Position numbers and translations under genes: made by a program
In this document: positions 53,833-62,246 of the stretch, one piece after another
Layout of the letters: each line of letters opens with the position of its first letter
Position numbering within the stretch: position 1 is the stretch's first letter
Assembly: GCF_018459925.1 (NCBI RefSeq)
Contig: NZ_CP075371.1
Span: 1,550,001 to 1,614,000, forward strand
Length of the DNA stretch: 64,000 bases
Source: Nocardioides aquaticus
Lineage (GTDB): Bacteria > Actinomycetota > Actinomycetes > Propionibacteriales > Nocardioidaceae
Reading direction: 5' to 3'
Notes under the pieces: generated by a model
What the model was told of the DNA's origin: nothing
Database searches by the model: none
What the model saw: the letters and a program-made list of their open reading frames with translations, nothing else

Positions 53833-55051
53833 CCTCCCCGTGCACCTGGCAGAGGAGCTGGACGAGCGCACGGATTTCGTCGTGCTCGCGCCCGCGCAGA
53901 GGTGGCGGACCCTGATCGACGGCGTCTCGCACGTTCAGGGAGACGTGCTGCTCACCACGGTCGCCCGGTTCGTGGCGGCCGGCGCGGCGCCGCTCCAGAT
54001 CAGTGAGGCGCTGCAGTTGCCCGACGACCTGATCACGCACCTGGTTTCCCGGGTTCGTCTGGAGCGCATCAAGGTTACTGAGGACGGGCGGGCGCTCGTC
54101 AGCGAGTCGGCCATCTTGGGCTGGATGTACCGGGACCTGATCACCGACGATCTCAACCCCACCATCGGCCCCGAACGTCCAGCCGTCGACGTCCGTTGGC
54201 AACACGACCGAGCCACCTTCACCACGGGAACGACTGGCAAGCCTCGTCGAATCCATGCGGCGGCGCTCTTCACACCCAAGACAGATCCAGCACGCCCGAC
54301 CGCTCACGAGCTTGTGCGACTCGCGGCCGAACGCCCCGGCGGCGAGTGCCGGCTCACCTTGGTCGGAGCCGACGAGCTGTGCTTGCTGGTGCATCCCATC
54401 CAAGTGGTCGACCACGAAGCGGTTGTCGTCGATGCAGCCGGTCGCCCGCAACTCCAAATGACCCGCTCGTTGCACGAGACCGCGCGGTCGAAGCCGACGC
54501 TGCGCGCATGGCTCGATCGTGCCGTCGATGCCGAGCCAGTCACAGTCGTCTCGTCCACGACCGATTCGCCACTGGGGCGGTCGGTCCTCGGCTTGTTCAA
54601 AGCCCGCCAGGACTTCGAGGCTCACCGTTCAGCGCGAGCTGCGCGACAGCTGCTGGAGGCCGTCGAACTCGTCTTGAGGAGGTACTGCGCCCACACGTGG
54701 TTCCGCAGTCAGATTGATCCCTCTGAGTTCCCGCCCGTCATGGTCGACGCGGGCTCGTTGGCCGCCGCGTTCGGGATTACCGAGTCAGAGGCAGCGGCCC
54801 TGCTTGGCGACCACGACGCTGAGGCTCGTCGCACCTCCCAAGAACTTGTCCGCCTTGCCCTCGAGAGTCGGCATCGCTCGGAGCTCCAGGCCGTGAACGT
54901 CCTGGCTCTCGTCCAACTGGGCGCAGAGTTCGTCGTCCTTCGCGGCACTCAAGGACAGTTCGAGCGCCTGAGCAGATGCGCTCTCCAGGTCGAAGACCTC
55001 GGACGGCAAGCACTCAACGATCAGAAGGATCACCATGAGCGGTCGCAGTAA
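53810..55051 (+). CDS. Unknown conflict-cluster protein, possible winged helix
   Basis: A 413-aa protein from ATG 53810 (GTG 53804 is also possible), overlapping the helicase and the McrB-like gene. Residues about 40-85 ('LLTTVARFVAAGAAPLQISEALQLPDDLITHL' in pieces) have the look of a winged-helix or HTH. The middle is beta-rich ('LTLVGADELCLLVHPIQVVDHEAVVVDA'). The C-terminal part is helical ('SARAARQLLEAVELVLRRYC', 'AAAFGITESEAAALLGDHDAEARR'). No known catalytic motif is visible. Tight coupling on both sides says it belongs to the system, perhaps as a DNA-recognition or adaptor subunit. Confidence 0.72.
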   Translation: MAAVDQRDLPVHLAEELDERTDFVVLAPAQRWRTLIDGVSHVQGDVLLTTVARFVAAGAAPLQISEALQLPDDLITHLVSRVRLERIKVTEDGRALVSESAILGWMYRDLITDDLNPTIGPERPAVDVRWQHDRATFTTGTTGKPRRIHAAALFTPKTDPARPTAHELVRLAAERPGGECRLTLVGADELCLLVHPIQVVDHEAVVVDAAGRPQLQMTRSLHETARSKPTLRAWLDRAVDAEPVTVVSSTTDSPLGRSVLGLFKARQDFEAHRSARAARQLLEAVELVLRRYCAHTWFRSQIDPSEFPPVMVDAGSLAAAFGITESEAAALLGDHDAEARRTSQELVRLALESRHRSELQAVNVLALVQLGAEFVVLRGTQGQFERLSRCALQVEDLGRQALNDQKDHHERSQ

Positions 55052-57314
55052 CAAGGGTCGGTCCGCCAAGCCGGGCTACAAGGCAGCACAGCCCGTCGAG
55101 GACGTCCTGGCGGAGATAGAGAACGAAGAAGGTCCGCCTGACCCGGACGGCGGCGGCCCAGGAGGGGGTCCTTCGCAGACGCTGGCGGACGCCCCCGAGG
55201 ATCTACGGGTCGTGGAACGAGAGCTGCGCGCCGCGTGGGCGGACGCGCTGCGGTTCAAGGAGCTGTGGCAGCGCGCCAAGCAGCGGGCCGACAAACGCGA
55301 GGGGGATCTCGCACCGAGAGAAGCGAAGGTCCGCGACGACGAGCTCGACATTGCAAAGCACAAGAAGGATCTGGCAGTCCGCGAACGAGCTGTCGCGGAG
55401 GAAGAGCGTTCGTTGGAAGACAAGCGCGCCGACGCTGCGTCCGGGTTCGCCAGCGAGCAGCTCAAGGCGACCGAGCAGCTCCGTGGGAAGCGAGACGCTC
55501 TCCAGATCGAAATCAACACCCTGGAGGAAGAGCTTGCCACCCGCCGGACTGTCGGTGTCTCCGAGGAACGCGCCGCACTAGCGAAGGAGCGCCTCCAACT
55601 GGACAACGACCGGCAGGCCCTCGAACAGGACCGTGCACGGCACGCGCGCGATGCTCAAGCACTTGCGGCCGAGCGCGCACTGTTCGACGACCAGAAGCGC
55701 CACCTGGAACGCAAGCACGAGCAGGACCTCGAGCTCGCCGAGCGCGACGTCGCTTTGAAGCTCGCGCGACCGGAGCGACTGCGCGAGAAGGAGGAGGAGG
55801 CACGCAAGGCCGCCGAAGAGGAGGGTGCCGCGCTGCGGGCCCTGCTCGACCGTCTGGGCGAGCGGCCTGAGAGGTTGGTGGAAGAGAATGCGCGCCTCAG
55901 CGTTCAAATCGGCGAGCTAGAGGACCGCTTGACCAACGTTCCCGACGCGGCCCAGCTGGAGAATCTGAAAGCACTGGCTGCCAGGACGCGCCAAGCTGAA
56001 GCCGACGCTGTCGAATGGCGGCGTCAGCGAGACGAGGTCGGCCAGCGGCTCGACCGCCAACTCGTCGCTGTCGGAGACCTGGAAACCGCTCGCGAGGTCG
56101 CCCGTGGCCTAGAACGCCAGAACGCCGGCCTGCGGGCAGCCCTTGACGAAATGGGCGCACGTTGGGGTGAGCTCCAAGCCCAGGAAGCCGACAGAAAGCC
56201 GTTTGTCACCCTCAGCGGCTACGACGCAGACCCGGCCATGCTGCGCCTCCCACCAACCAGGTCGGGGGAGCTGACCCTCCGCGCCCTGGCGGACGAAGTA
56301 CGTCAACGGATGGCGGGTGAGCGGCAGTTCTACTACTCCGAGACCGACGTCCGTCTCTTCCTCGCCGGCCTTGCGTCAAGCCGACTCCACCTGCTCCAGG
56401 GCATCTCAGGGACTGGCAAGACCAGCCTGCCCATCGAGTTCTTCCGCGCGCTCGGCGGAAACAGCAGCGTGATCGAGGTTCAGGCCGGATGGCGAGACAA
56501 GGACGACCTCTTCGGCTTCTACAACGCATTTGAGAAACGGTTCAACGAGACCGAGTTCACCAAGGCTCTCTATCGCGCACTTCTCCCCGCGAACGCAGAC
56601 CTTCCCACCGTCATCGTCCTGGACGAGATGAACCTGGCTCACCCCGAGCAGTACTTCGGCACCATGCTCTCGAAGCTGGAGAACCTCGAGCGCGGGGCCG
56701 TCCTCGACATCCTGAACAGTCCCGTCCCGAACGTTCCCGACCTCTTCGTCGACGGATCCAAGTTGCCCTTCGCAGAGAATGTGTGGTTCGTGGGCACCGC
56801 CAACCACGACGAGACCACCGTCTCCTTCGCGGACAAGACCTACGACCGATCCCACGTCCAGGAACTGCCACACACGTACACGTCTTTCCCCGCGAGCGAC
56901 CAGCATCCCCAAGACCCGATTTCCTTCATCGCACTCAAGGACGCGTTCGACCTTGCGGAGAGGCAGCACCGCACCGCGGCCACAGGTGCGCGGCGCTTCA
57001 TTGCCGATGAGGTCCGGCCCCTGTTCACACCCTTGAGGATTGGGTGGGCGAATCGCCTGCCCCTTCAGCTCGATCGTTTCGTGCCGGTCTTCCTTGCCGC
57101 GGGCGGCACCGTCACCGAAGCCGTCGATCACGTGATCGAGGCCAAGATCATCCGCAAGGTCCGCGACCAGTTTGAAATCACCCCCGACCAGCTCACCGAG
57201 CTCAAGGACAAGCTCCAGGCGGCTTGGCCCAAGCTCGAGAGCGGCGGATCGCCGACCCGCTCCCTCGCCAAACTGGACGACGAGATCCACAGACTCAGCG
57301 GCGGCATCGGCTAG
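55035..57314 (+). CDS. Coiled-coil McrB-like AAA+ NTPase
   Basis: A 759-aa protein from ATG 55035, overlapping the previous gene by 17 bases. Residues about 50-390 are a long charged coiled coil rich in Glu, Arg, Ala and Leu. The AAA+ domain begins near 395: Walker A 'GISGTGKT' (456-463), Walker B 'VIVLDEMNLAHPEQYF' (Asp530-Glu531), sensor Asn in 'WFVGTANHDETT'. The 'DEMNLA' form and the spacing match the McrB/MoxR group, which in McrBC translocates along DNA and activates the McrC nuclease. McrB proteins usually carry a DNA-binding domain N-terminally; here it is replaced by coiled coil. The partner gene follows two bases after the stop. Confidence 0.85.
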   Translation: MSGRSNKGRSAKPGYKAAQPVEDVLAEIENEEGPPDPDGGGPGGGPSQTLADAPEDLRVVERELRAAWADALRFKELWQRAKQRADKREGDLAPREAKVRDDELDIAKHKKDLAVRERAVAEEERSLEDKRADAASGFASEQLKATEQLRGKRDALQIEINTLEEELATRRTVGVSEERAALAKERLQLDNDRQALEQDRARHARDAQALAAERALFDDQKRHLERKHEQDLELAERDVALKLARPERLREKEEEARKAAEEEGAALRALLDRLGERPERLVEENARLSVQIGELEDRLTNVPDAAQLENLKALAARTRQAEADAVEWRRQRDEVGQRLDRQLVAVGDLETAREVARGLERQNAGLRAALDEMGARWGELQAQEADRKPFVTLSGYDADPAMLRLPPTRSGELTLRALADEVRQRMAGERQFYYSETDVRLFLAGLASSRLHLLQGISGTGKTSLPIEFFRALGGNSSVIEVQAGWRDKDDLFGFYNAFEKRFNETEFTKALYRALLPANADLPTVIVLDEMNLAHPEQYFGTMLSKLENLERGAVLDILNSPVPNVPDLFVDGSKLPFAENVWFVGTANHDETTVSFADKTYDRSHVQELPHTYTSFPASDQHPQDPISFIALKDAFDLAERQHRTAATGARRFIADEVRPLFTPLRIGWANRLPLQLDRFVPVFLAAGGTVTEAVDHVIEAKIIRKVRDQFEITPDQLTELKDKLQAAWPKLESGGSPTRSLAKLDDEIHRLSGGIG

Positions 57315-57316
57315 CC

Positions 57317-59380
57317 GTGAACGAAACCCGAGACCGAGTGACAGGTCGTTCTACGGCGCCGGAGAGCGGATGGACCGGTCGCTGGCTGGATGACCTCGGC
57401 TACGTCCTCGACCCCCAAGCCGATCGCGATCGAGCGGCGTCCGACGACCTGGATGCCCTCGCCGACCACATTCCGGACCTGCGCGACCTCAGGAGCATTG
57501 AGTCCTGGGACCTTTTCGCGATCGCGGCGGACCCGAAGGCGCGCAACACCGACGACCTCCTCCTGGAGGAACGAGAGGAGAAGCTCGCCGAGCACCTACC
57601 GTCGATCGCGCGGATCTGCCAGAAGCCCCTCACTCGACTGACTGACGAGGTAGACCTACTGCCGGTGCCGAGGGTTCGTCGGCCGGCGAAGCGAGCCATC
57701 GAGCGATTCACCGCCCGCACGGAGGACTGGGCCGGCCGCACACTCCTCGGCCCTGTTCCCCGGCGTGCGCTGGCCCTGCTCCGCGTGGAGGACGCCAACC
57801 TCTACGAGAATCGCATGGTCAACGAACTCGTCCACCCAATCCTCAGCACGAGCTTGGCCCGGCGGATCCGCCAACTGAAGCGAGCCAGGTATGGGCTGGC
57901 CGAGCTCGACGACGCAACCACTCAGGGGACTCACCTCCGCCAAAGGCGGCTCTACGAGTTCTGGGGCGGAACGGGCGACGACCCAGGCACTCTCGCGCGC
58001 GGGGCCGCCGAAACTCTCGCCGAACTCGAGCGCCTCGCCGCGGCGGTCAAGGCTCTCCGCAGCACACGGCTGGTGCGCCTGCTCGGCAACCGCCGCACAG
58101 GCCGGCGTCAACTCCGTCAGACCAACGTGATCGCAGACAACGACAAGTACCATGCTGCCGGGATTGTCTGGCGGGCCTTCGAACGGGATACGCCGACTCC
58201 CGAAACTCCCGACGAGCGCCGCCACCGCTTGCTGGAGCGCCATGAGTGCTTCGCCCTCTACGCCCTCGTGCTGATCGTACGAGCCCTGAATGATCTCGGC
58301 TACCGACCCGACGCGGACCAAGCACCAACCCCCGGAACCTGGACACGCCTGAGCGGAGCCGCGACTTGGGCGGACGCCGAGCTGTACAGGGGCGGGGACG
58401 GCACCGTGACCCTACGCTGCGAGGGGCAAGAGACGCGGTTCGTCCCCCTCCTCGACCTTATTGGGCCCGGCGATCGACCCGAGCAAGTGCTGGTGCGTTG
58501 GGCCAGCATCGAGGCGGCAGTTAGGACGCCGACGGTTATCGTCAACCTGGCACCATTCCGGCTGGCGGCCGGGCTTCCTGGTGCGGCAGCCATGTCGCTG
58601 ACCTCGGCCGGCGCCGACGGTCAAACCGGCCGCTACCTCGCGACCGCGGTGCCGGTAACCCCTCTTGAAAGCACAAGCCTCGAACGGGTGGCCCGCGCTG
58701 TGGCCGACGCAGTCCGGACACCCGCGCTTGACGCCTACCCTCCTCGCGTTGTGGATGGCGACAGCGGGCTGCCCCGGAAGATCATCTCTTCCCTCGTCGA
58801 GTCCCAGATCGCCTCTGCTCCGCTCGCCGATCTCTTCTTCCGTGCCGACCAGGACACGCTCTGCGTCCGGCGGCGCATGGTCCCCGCTGAAGCGGAGCGA
58901 CTGCGCACCTGGGTAGGTAGCCGCTTGAGGAGCGGCCGGGGGACCGGTTGGGAGCGCGATTTCACAGATCTGCTGGAAAGAACACCAGACTTGATCGCGG
59001 CCGCCGGCGAGGTCGCCGACCGGCTCATGGTGTGTCCTGCGTGCGGGCAACGAGCCGACATTGTCGCGATGGGCCGCGGACGAGTAGGGAATCTGCTCTT
59101 CGTCACCTGTGACTCATGTGGTGCTCGATGGGGGCATCACCGATGCGGCGCCTGCCAGGGCCGAATCCCCTTCATGGCGCCAACGCGCCACGCGCCACGC
59201 CGAGCGCCTGAGGGGCCCGGGTGGGTAGAGCGCACGTACGGACAGGACGCATTGGCATCCCCATGCTGGCGAGATGGAGAGGTGGAGTCGGACTACGTCT
59301 GCCCGCACTGCGGTAGCTGCGGGGGATCCATCAAGAGTCCAAGTCGAGAATGCTCCCGATGCGCGCCTGGGCATCACTAG
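57317..59380 (+). CDS. DUF2357/McrC-like protein with C-terminal Cys clusters
   Basis: A 687-aa protein from GTG 57317. Residues about 60-260 resemble the DUF2357 region that accompanies McrB-like NTPases, with 'VEDANLYENRMVNELVHPIL' in pieces (Glu164-Asn165-Arg166). The middle is of mixed fold. I find no clear PD-(D/E)XK nuclease motif, such as the D...DxK seen in McrC relatives. The last 120 residues hold several Cys pairs: CPAC (573-576), CDSC, CGAC and CPHCGSC, likely one or two zinc ribbons or treble clefs. As the probable partner of the coiled-coil McrB it may recognise nucleic acid or protein. The nuclease could be cryptic, or supplied by the PIN/NYN-like protein. Confidence 0.7.
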   Translation: MNETRDRVTGRSTAPESGWTGRWLDDLGYVLDPQADRDRAASDDLDALADHIPDLRDLRSIESWDLFAIAADPKARNTDDLLLEEREEKLAEHLPSIARICQKPLTRLTDEVDLLPVPRVRRPAKRAIERFTARTEDWAGRTLLGPVPRRALALLRVEDANLYENRMVNELVHPILSTSLARRIRQLKRARYGLAELDDATTQGTHLRQRRLYEFWGGTGDDPGTLARGAAETLAELERLAAAVKALRSTRLVRLLGNRRTGRRQLRQTNVIADNDKYHAAGIVWRAFERDTPTPETPDERRHRLLERHECFALYALVLIVRALNDLGYRPDADQAPTPGTWTRLSGAATWADAELYRGGDGTVTLRCEGQETRFVPLLDLIGPGDRPEQVLVRWASIEAAVRTPTVIVNLAPFRLAAGLPGAAAMSLTSAGADGQTGRYLATAVPVTPLESTSLERVARAVADAVRTPALDAYPPRVVDGDSGLPRKIISSLVESQIASAPLADLFFRADQDTLCVRRRMVPAEAERLRTWVGSRLRSGRGTGWERDFTDLLERTPDLIAAAGEVADRLMVCPACGQRADIVAMGRGRVGNLLFVTCDSCGARWGHHRCGACQGRIPFMAPTRHAPRRAPEGPGWVERTYGQDALASPCWRDGEVESDYVCPHCGSCGGSIKSPSRECSRCAPGHH

Positions 59381-59578
59381 TCCCGCACGTACAGCGCCGC
59401 ACCCCGTCGTCTCGCCCGACCCTTGAACGTCGCCGAGATCCGCCAGATCGTCGACGCCATCGACCGAACCACCTAGCACCGTGGGTCACCCCGGGGATCT
59501 TGGGCGGCACCCGCGTCCCTCTGTCCACTCGATCGGCCTGCCGCGCTTGAAGAAGGTCCCGATTCCCGAGGAGTGGAG
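59381..59578. other. Gap without a supported gene
   Basis: No gene is supported. A short open stretch (59420-59476) reads 'LNVAEIRQIVDAIDRTT' and may be a decayed gene end. The following gene's RBS (GAGGAGTGGAG) is at 59568-59578. Confidence 0.4.
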
Positions 59579-59803
59579 ATGGAGACCCTTCTGCTGAAGA
59601 TCCCCGAGGTCATGGCGCGCCTGGCGGTCGGCCAGACGAAGGTCTACGAGTTGATGTCCAGCGGCGAGCTCCGGTCGGTGAAGGTCGGCCGGTCGCGCCG
59701 GGTCCCCAACGACGACCTCGAGCGCTTCATGGCTGAGCTCGATGACAGCCGACCAAATCTGCGCCTGCCCGCGCCGAGGGGGTCCACGGCCCGCGCTTCA
59801 TAG
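59579..59803 (+). CDS. Excisionase-family HTH DNA-binding protein
   Basis: A 74-aa protein from ATG 59579 (GTG 59573 is also possible) with GAGGAG upstream. The MerR-like winged helix of the Xis/HTH_17 family is clear: 'LLLKIPEVMARLAVGQTKVYELMSSGELRSVKVGRSRRVPNDDLERFM' in pieces. In integrative elements these proteins direct excision or regulate transfer genes. It stands between the conflict cluster and the Tad-like cluster, and supports this region being a mobile element. The cognate integrase is not in the window. Confidence 0.85.
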   Translation: METLLLKIPEVMARLAVGQTKVYELMSSGELRSVKVGRSRRVPNDDLERFMAELDDSRPNLRLPAPRGSTARAS

Positions 59804-60028
59804 CCCCTTTTCCACAGGCATGCGGTCGCCGGTACCGGTGGCGGTGCCCAAGAGTCACGCTGGCTTTCGTGTCCATTCGCGCACACTCGTGCGCTTGAAG
59901 AGGCGGATCCCGGTCAGGAGGCAGACGTGGTGTGCCAAGAGTGGCTGAATATGCAGGTCTGCCGAAGTGCCCGATTCGGGCGTAGCGTGGTTGCCTCAAC
60001 ATCACGGCGCGCCAACTCGGAGGCTGGA

Positions 60029-60616
60029 GTGTTGCGATCTCGGCTAGTACTCGCGACCTTCCTGGTGGTGACGTGCGCTGCTTGCAGCCACGAGGAGGCC
60101 TCACCAGCCCGGCCTCCGAGCCCAGATCCGACCACGTCGGCGCCCTCGGCGCCGACGTCTTCTGTTCCACCTGAACTCGCCGGCTACGACGAGAAGGAGC
60201 GGGCCGCCTACGAGACGGCGGTGGACGAGTACGACACGTTCACCACGCGCAACGACAAGTTCTACGCGGCCGGTCAGACGACAGGCGCGGCGAAGAAGTT
60301 CTACCAACGCTACGCCCTCGATTGGTCGACGGCATGGGGCAATCTCGCCCAGGTCGCCAACAACAAAGTCACCGTCAGTGGCTCGACCAAGAGCGTGTGG
60401 ACGAAGCCGCGGTCGGTCAAGCTCGGCGGGCCGAGAGGCGACGTCATCGTCCTGCGCCGCTGCCTTGACGAGTCGGGCCGCGTCGTCACACAAGATGGGA
60501 AGACGCTGGATCAGCCTCAGTTCAAGCAGCCGCACATCTATACCGTCCGGCTGGAGAAGCACACCGGTGAGGCCTGGTGGCGCTCGGGAATCGCGGAGCA
60601 GGGCCAGACATGCTGA
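60029..60616 (+). CDS. Predicted lipoprotein of the island Tad-like locus
   Basis: A 195-aa protein from GTG 60029, chosen because GGAGGCTGGAG lies directly upstream and the signal peptide begins there. An alternative GTG at 59927 has AGGAGG at 59917-59922 and would add 34 residues before the signal. The lipobox is 'VTCAACSHE'. A Pro/Ser/Thr linker follows, then a compact domain ('YDEKERAAYETAVDEYDTF', 'KFYQRYALDWSTAWGNLAQV') that recalls NTF2/SnoaL-like folds. Such lipoproteins often head actinobacterial conjugation or Tad-like gene sets. It overlaps the next gene by 7 bases. The stretch 59,804-60,028 holds no other gene. Confidence 0.72.
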   Translation: MLRSRLVLATFLVVTCAACSHEEASPARPPSPDPTTSAPSAPTSSVPPELAGYDEKERAAYETAVDEYDTFTTRNDKFYAAGQTTGAAKKFYQRYALDWSTAWGNLAQVANNKVTVSGSTKSVWTKPRSVKLGGPRGDVIVLRRCLDESGRVVTQDGKTLDQPQFKQPHIYTVRLEKHTGEAWWRSGIAEQGQTC

Positions 60617-61557
60617 ACCGGGCTCTCGCGATTTTGGTGGTGGCCCTGTTGCTACCGCTGCTCGTCATGACGCCGCGGGCCGCCGCCGCGGGCCACTCGG
60701 GGTGCCCAGCGGGAACGAATCCCGTCAGCGTCGGGTCCGGGGTCGTATGCGTCGTTGTCACCGATCCCGGTGAACCAGGCAGCGCAGGCAGCCCCGGCCC
60801 AAGAAATCCCGGAGAGGGTGGTCAGGCGCCGGTCGGCTGCCACAAGTCCGACGGCACTGAGGTTCCTTGCCAGACGCACGACGGCACCTGGTGGTCGGGG
60901 CCCCAGTGCTATGCCGCTCCCTACGACGCGCCGCCGGGAACCCCGGCATGGCAGGGGCATACCGACGGCTCGGTGTGGCAGTGCACGAGCTGTACGTCTG
61001 CCGGCACCGCAACCACCTGCAACGTCCAGATGATGTGGACGGCGCCGGGCCAACAGCCCGGGCCGCCCACGCCCGAGCAACTCGCGTCCACGGCTCTCGG
61101 ACAGTTGCCTCTCGCGAGGGCCGACATACACACCGCACCCGAGCCGCCCGCAGCGACGTACATCGGTGTCGAGAATTGGCTGTGGGTACCGGATGGCCAA
61201 TGGGCAACATTGCACAAGTCCGTCACGGCGGGTGCGACGACCGTGACCGTCACGGCTTCCCCCTCGCAGACGGTCTGGGACCTCGGACCGACCGCTATCA
61301 CGTGCTACGGGCCGGGGAGACCGTGGGTTCAGGGCATGACGGAAGCTGCCAGCACCACCTGCGCCTACACCTACAAGGAGACCTCGGACAGAGCGCCACA
61401 AGGGCAGTTCCAGATCTCGGCGACCATTCGCTACCACGTGACCTGGAGCTGCTCGGGAACTTGTCCGACCACCGGCGGTGACCTTGGGCTCGTCGATGCG
61501 CCCGCAGGAGCCAGCACCATGCGTGTCCTTCAGCGCCAGACGGTGGTGGTCCAGTGA
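60610..61557 (+). CDS. Secreted Cys-rich protein of the island Tad-like locus
   Basis: A 315-aa protein from ATG 60610. Sec signal peptide ('RALAILVVALLLPLLVMTPRAAAA'), then a Gly/Pro-rich mature region with about ten Cys, including 'CTSC' and 'CSGTCPTTGG', suggesting disulfides. Trp-rich patches ('TWWSGPQCYAAPY', 'GVENWLWVPDG') are typical of a family found next to CpaF-type ATPases in actinobacterial mobile elements. It starts within the lipoprotein stop and ends in a GTGA overlap with the SAF gene. Presumably part of a surface or conjugation structure. Confidence 0.72.
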   Translation: MLNRALAILVVALLLPLLVMTPRAAAAGHSGCPAGTNPVSVGSGVVCVVVTDPGEPGSAGSPGPRNPGEGGQAPVGCHKSDGTEVPCQTHDGTWWSGPQCYAAPYDAPPGTPAWQGHTDGSVWQCTSCTSAGTATTCNVQMMWTAPGQQPGPPTPEQLASTALGQLPLARADIHTAPEPPAATYIGVENWLWVPDGQWATLHKSVTAGATTVTVTASPSQTVWDLGPTAITCYGPGRPWVQGMTEAASTTCAYTYKETSDRAPQGQFQISATIRYHVTWSCSGTCPTTGGDLGLVDAPAGASTMRVLQRQTVVVQ

Positions 61558-62246
61558 GCACCGAAACCGACCCGCGTGCGACCACGGACCAGCGGCCCAT
61601 GGCTGCTACGCAACGGCCGATGTCCCTCGGCCATGACCTTCCCCGGGTGCCTCGGCGGTACGGCCAATGGGCCGGTGCGGTGCTCTTCGTCGTCATGGCC
61701 GTGCTCCTCGCCGGGTGGTTCTGGCAGCAGAAGAGCGACCAACGCCCGGTGCTCGCTATCGCCGAGCCAGTCCCGGCCGGCTCTGTGATCACAGCCAACG
61801 ACCTGGAGATCATCGAGGTCTCGGGCGTCAAAGGTGCCATCCCGTCGGCCGACAGCGACACCGTCATCGGCAGCACGGCTGCGGTCGGCCTTGTGGACGG
61901 CCAGATCCTGACGCGCGACATGGTCACCGCCGATCCACTCCCGGGACCGGGCGAGCGGGTGGTCGGCCTTCAGTTGGAGGCCACCCGCGCCCCCGCCGGG
62001 CTCGCGCCGGGCGACGTCGTCGTGGTGATCGCGGTGCCGCCCGAGGGTGACCCGAGCACGCCGGGCAACCTCGACAACCCGACGGTCCTGGCCCCCAGCG
62101 CGACGGTCGCCTCGGCTGCGGCGATCGAGGGCGCGGGGACTCGCCTGACCCTCGTCGTGCCCGAACCGGTCGCCGAGCGTGTCACCGCCTACGTGGCAGC
62201 GGGGCGAGTGGCGCTGGTGCAGGCTCCCGCAGGGGGTGATGAGTGA
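61554..62246 (+). CDS. SAF-domain CpaB-like protein of the island Tad-like locus
   Basis: A 230-aa protein from GTG 61554. Cytoplasmic N-terminus, one membrane helix ('WAGAVLFVVMAVLLAGWFW'), then an SAF domain ('VPAGSVITANDLEIIEVSG', 'STAAVGLVDGQILTRDMV'). A C-terminal domain similar to RcpC follows. It differs from the chromosomal cpaB at 12922 in sequence and length, so this is a separate system rather than a duplicate. Neighbours on both sides overlap. Confidence 0.8.
   Translation: MSTETDPRATTDQRPMAATQRPMSLGHDLPRVPRRYGQWAGAVLFVVMAVLLAGWFWQQKSDQRPVLAIAEPVPAGSVITANDLEIIEVSGVKGAIPSADSDTVIGSTAAVGLVDGQILTRDMVTADPLPGPGERVVGLQLEATRAPAGLAPGDVVVVIAVPPEGDPSTPGNLDNPTVLAPSATVASAAAIEGAGTRLTLVVPEPVAERVTAYVAAGRVALVQAPAGGDE

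Noticed and set aside
59543..59920. Possible direct repeat GCGCTTGAAGA at 59543 and 59891
   Set aside because: Identity covers only 11 bases before it breaks down; could be chance or shared RBS-region sequence.
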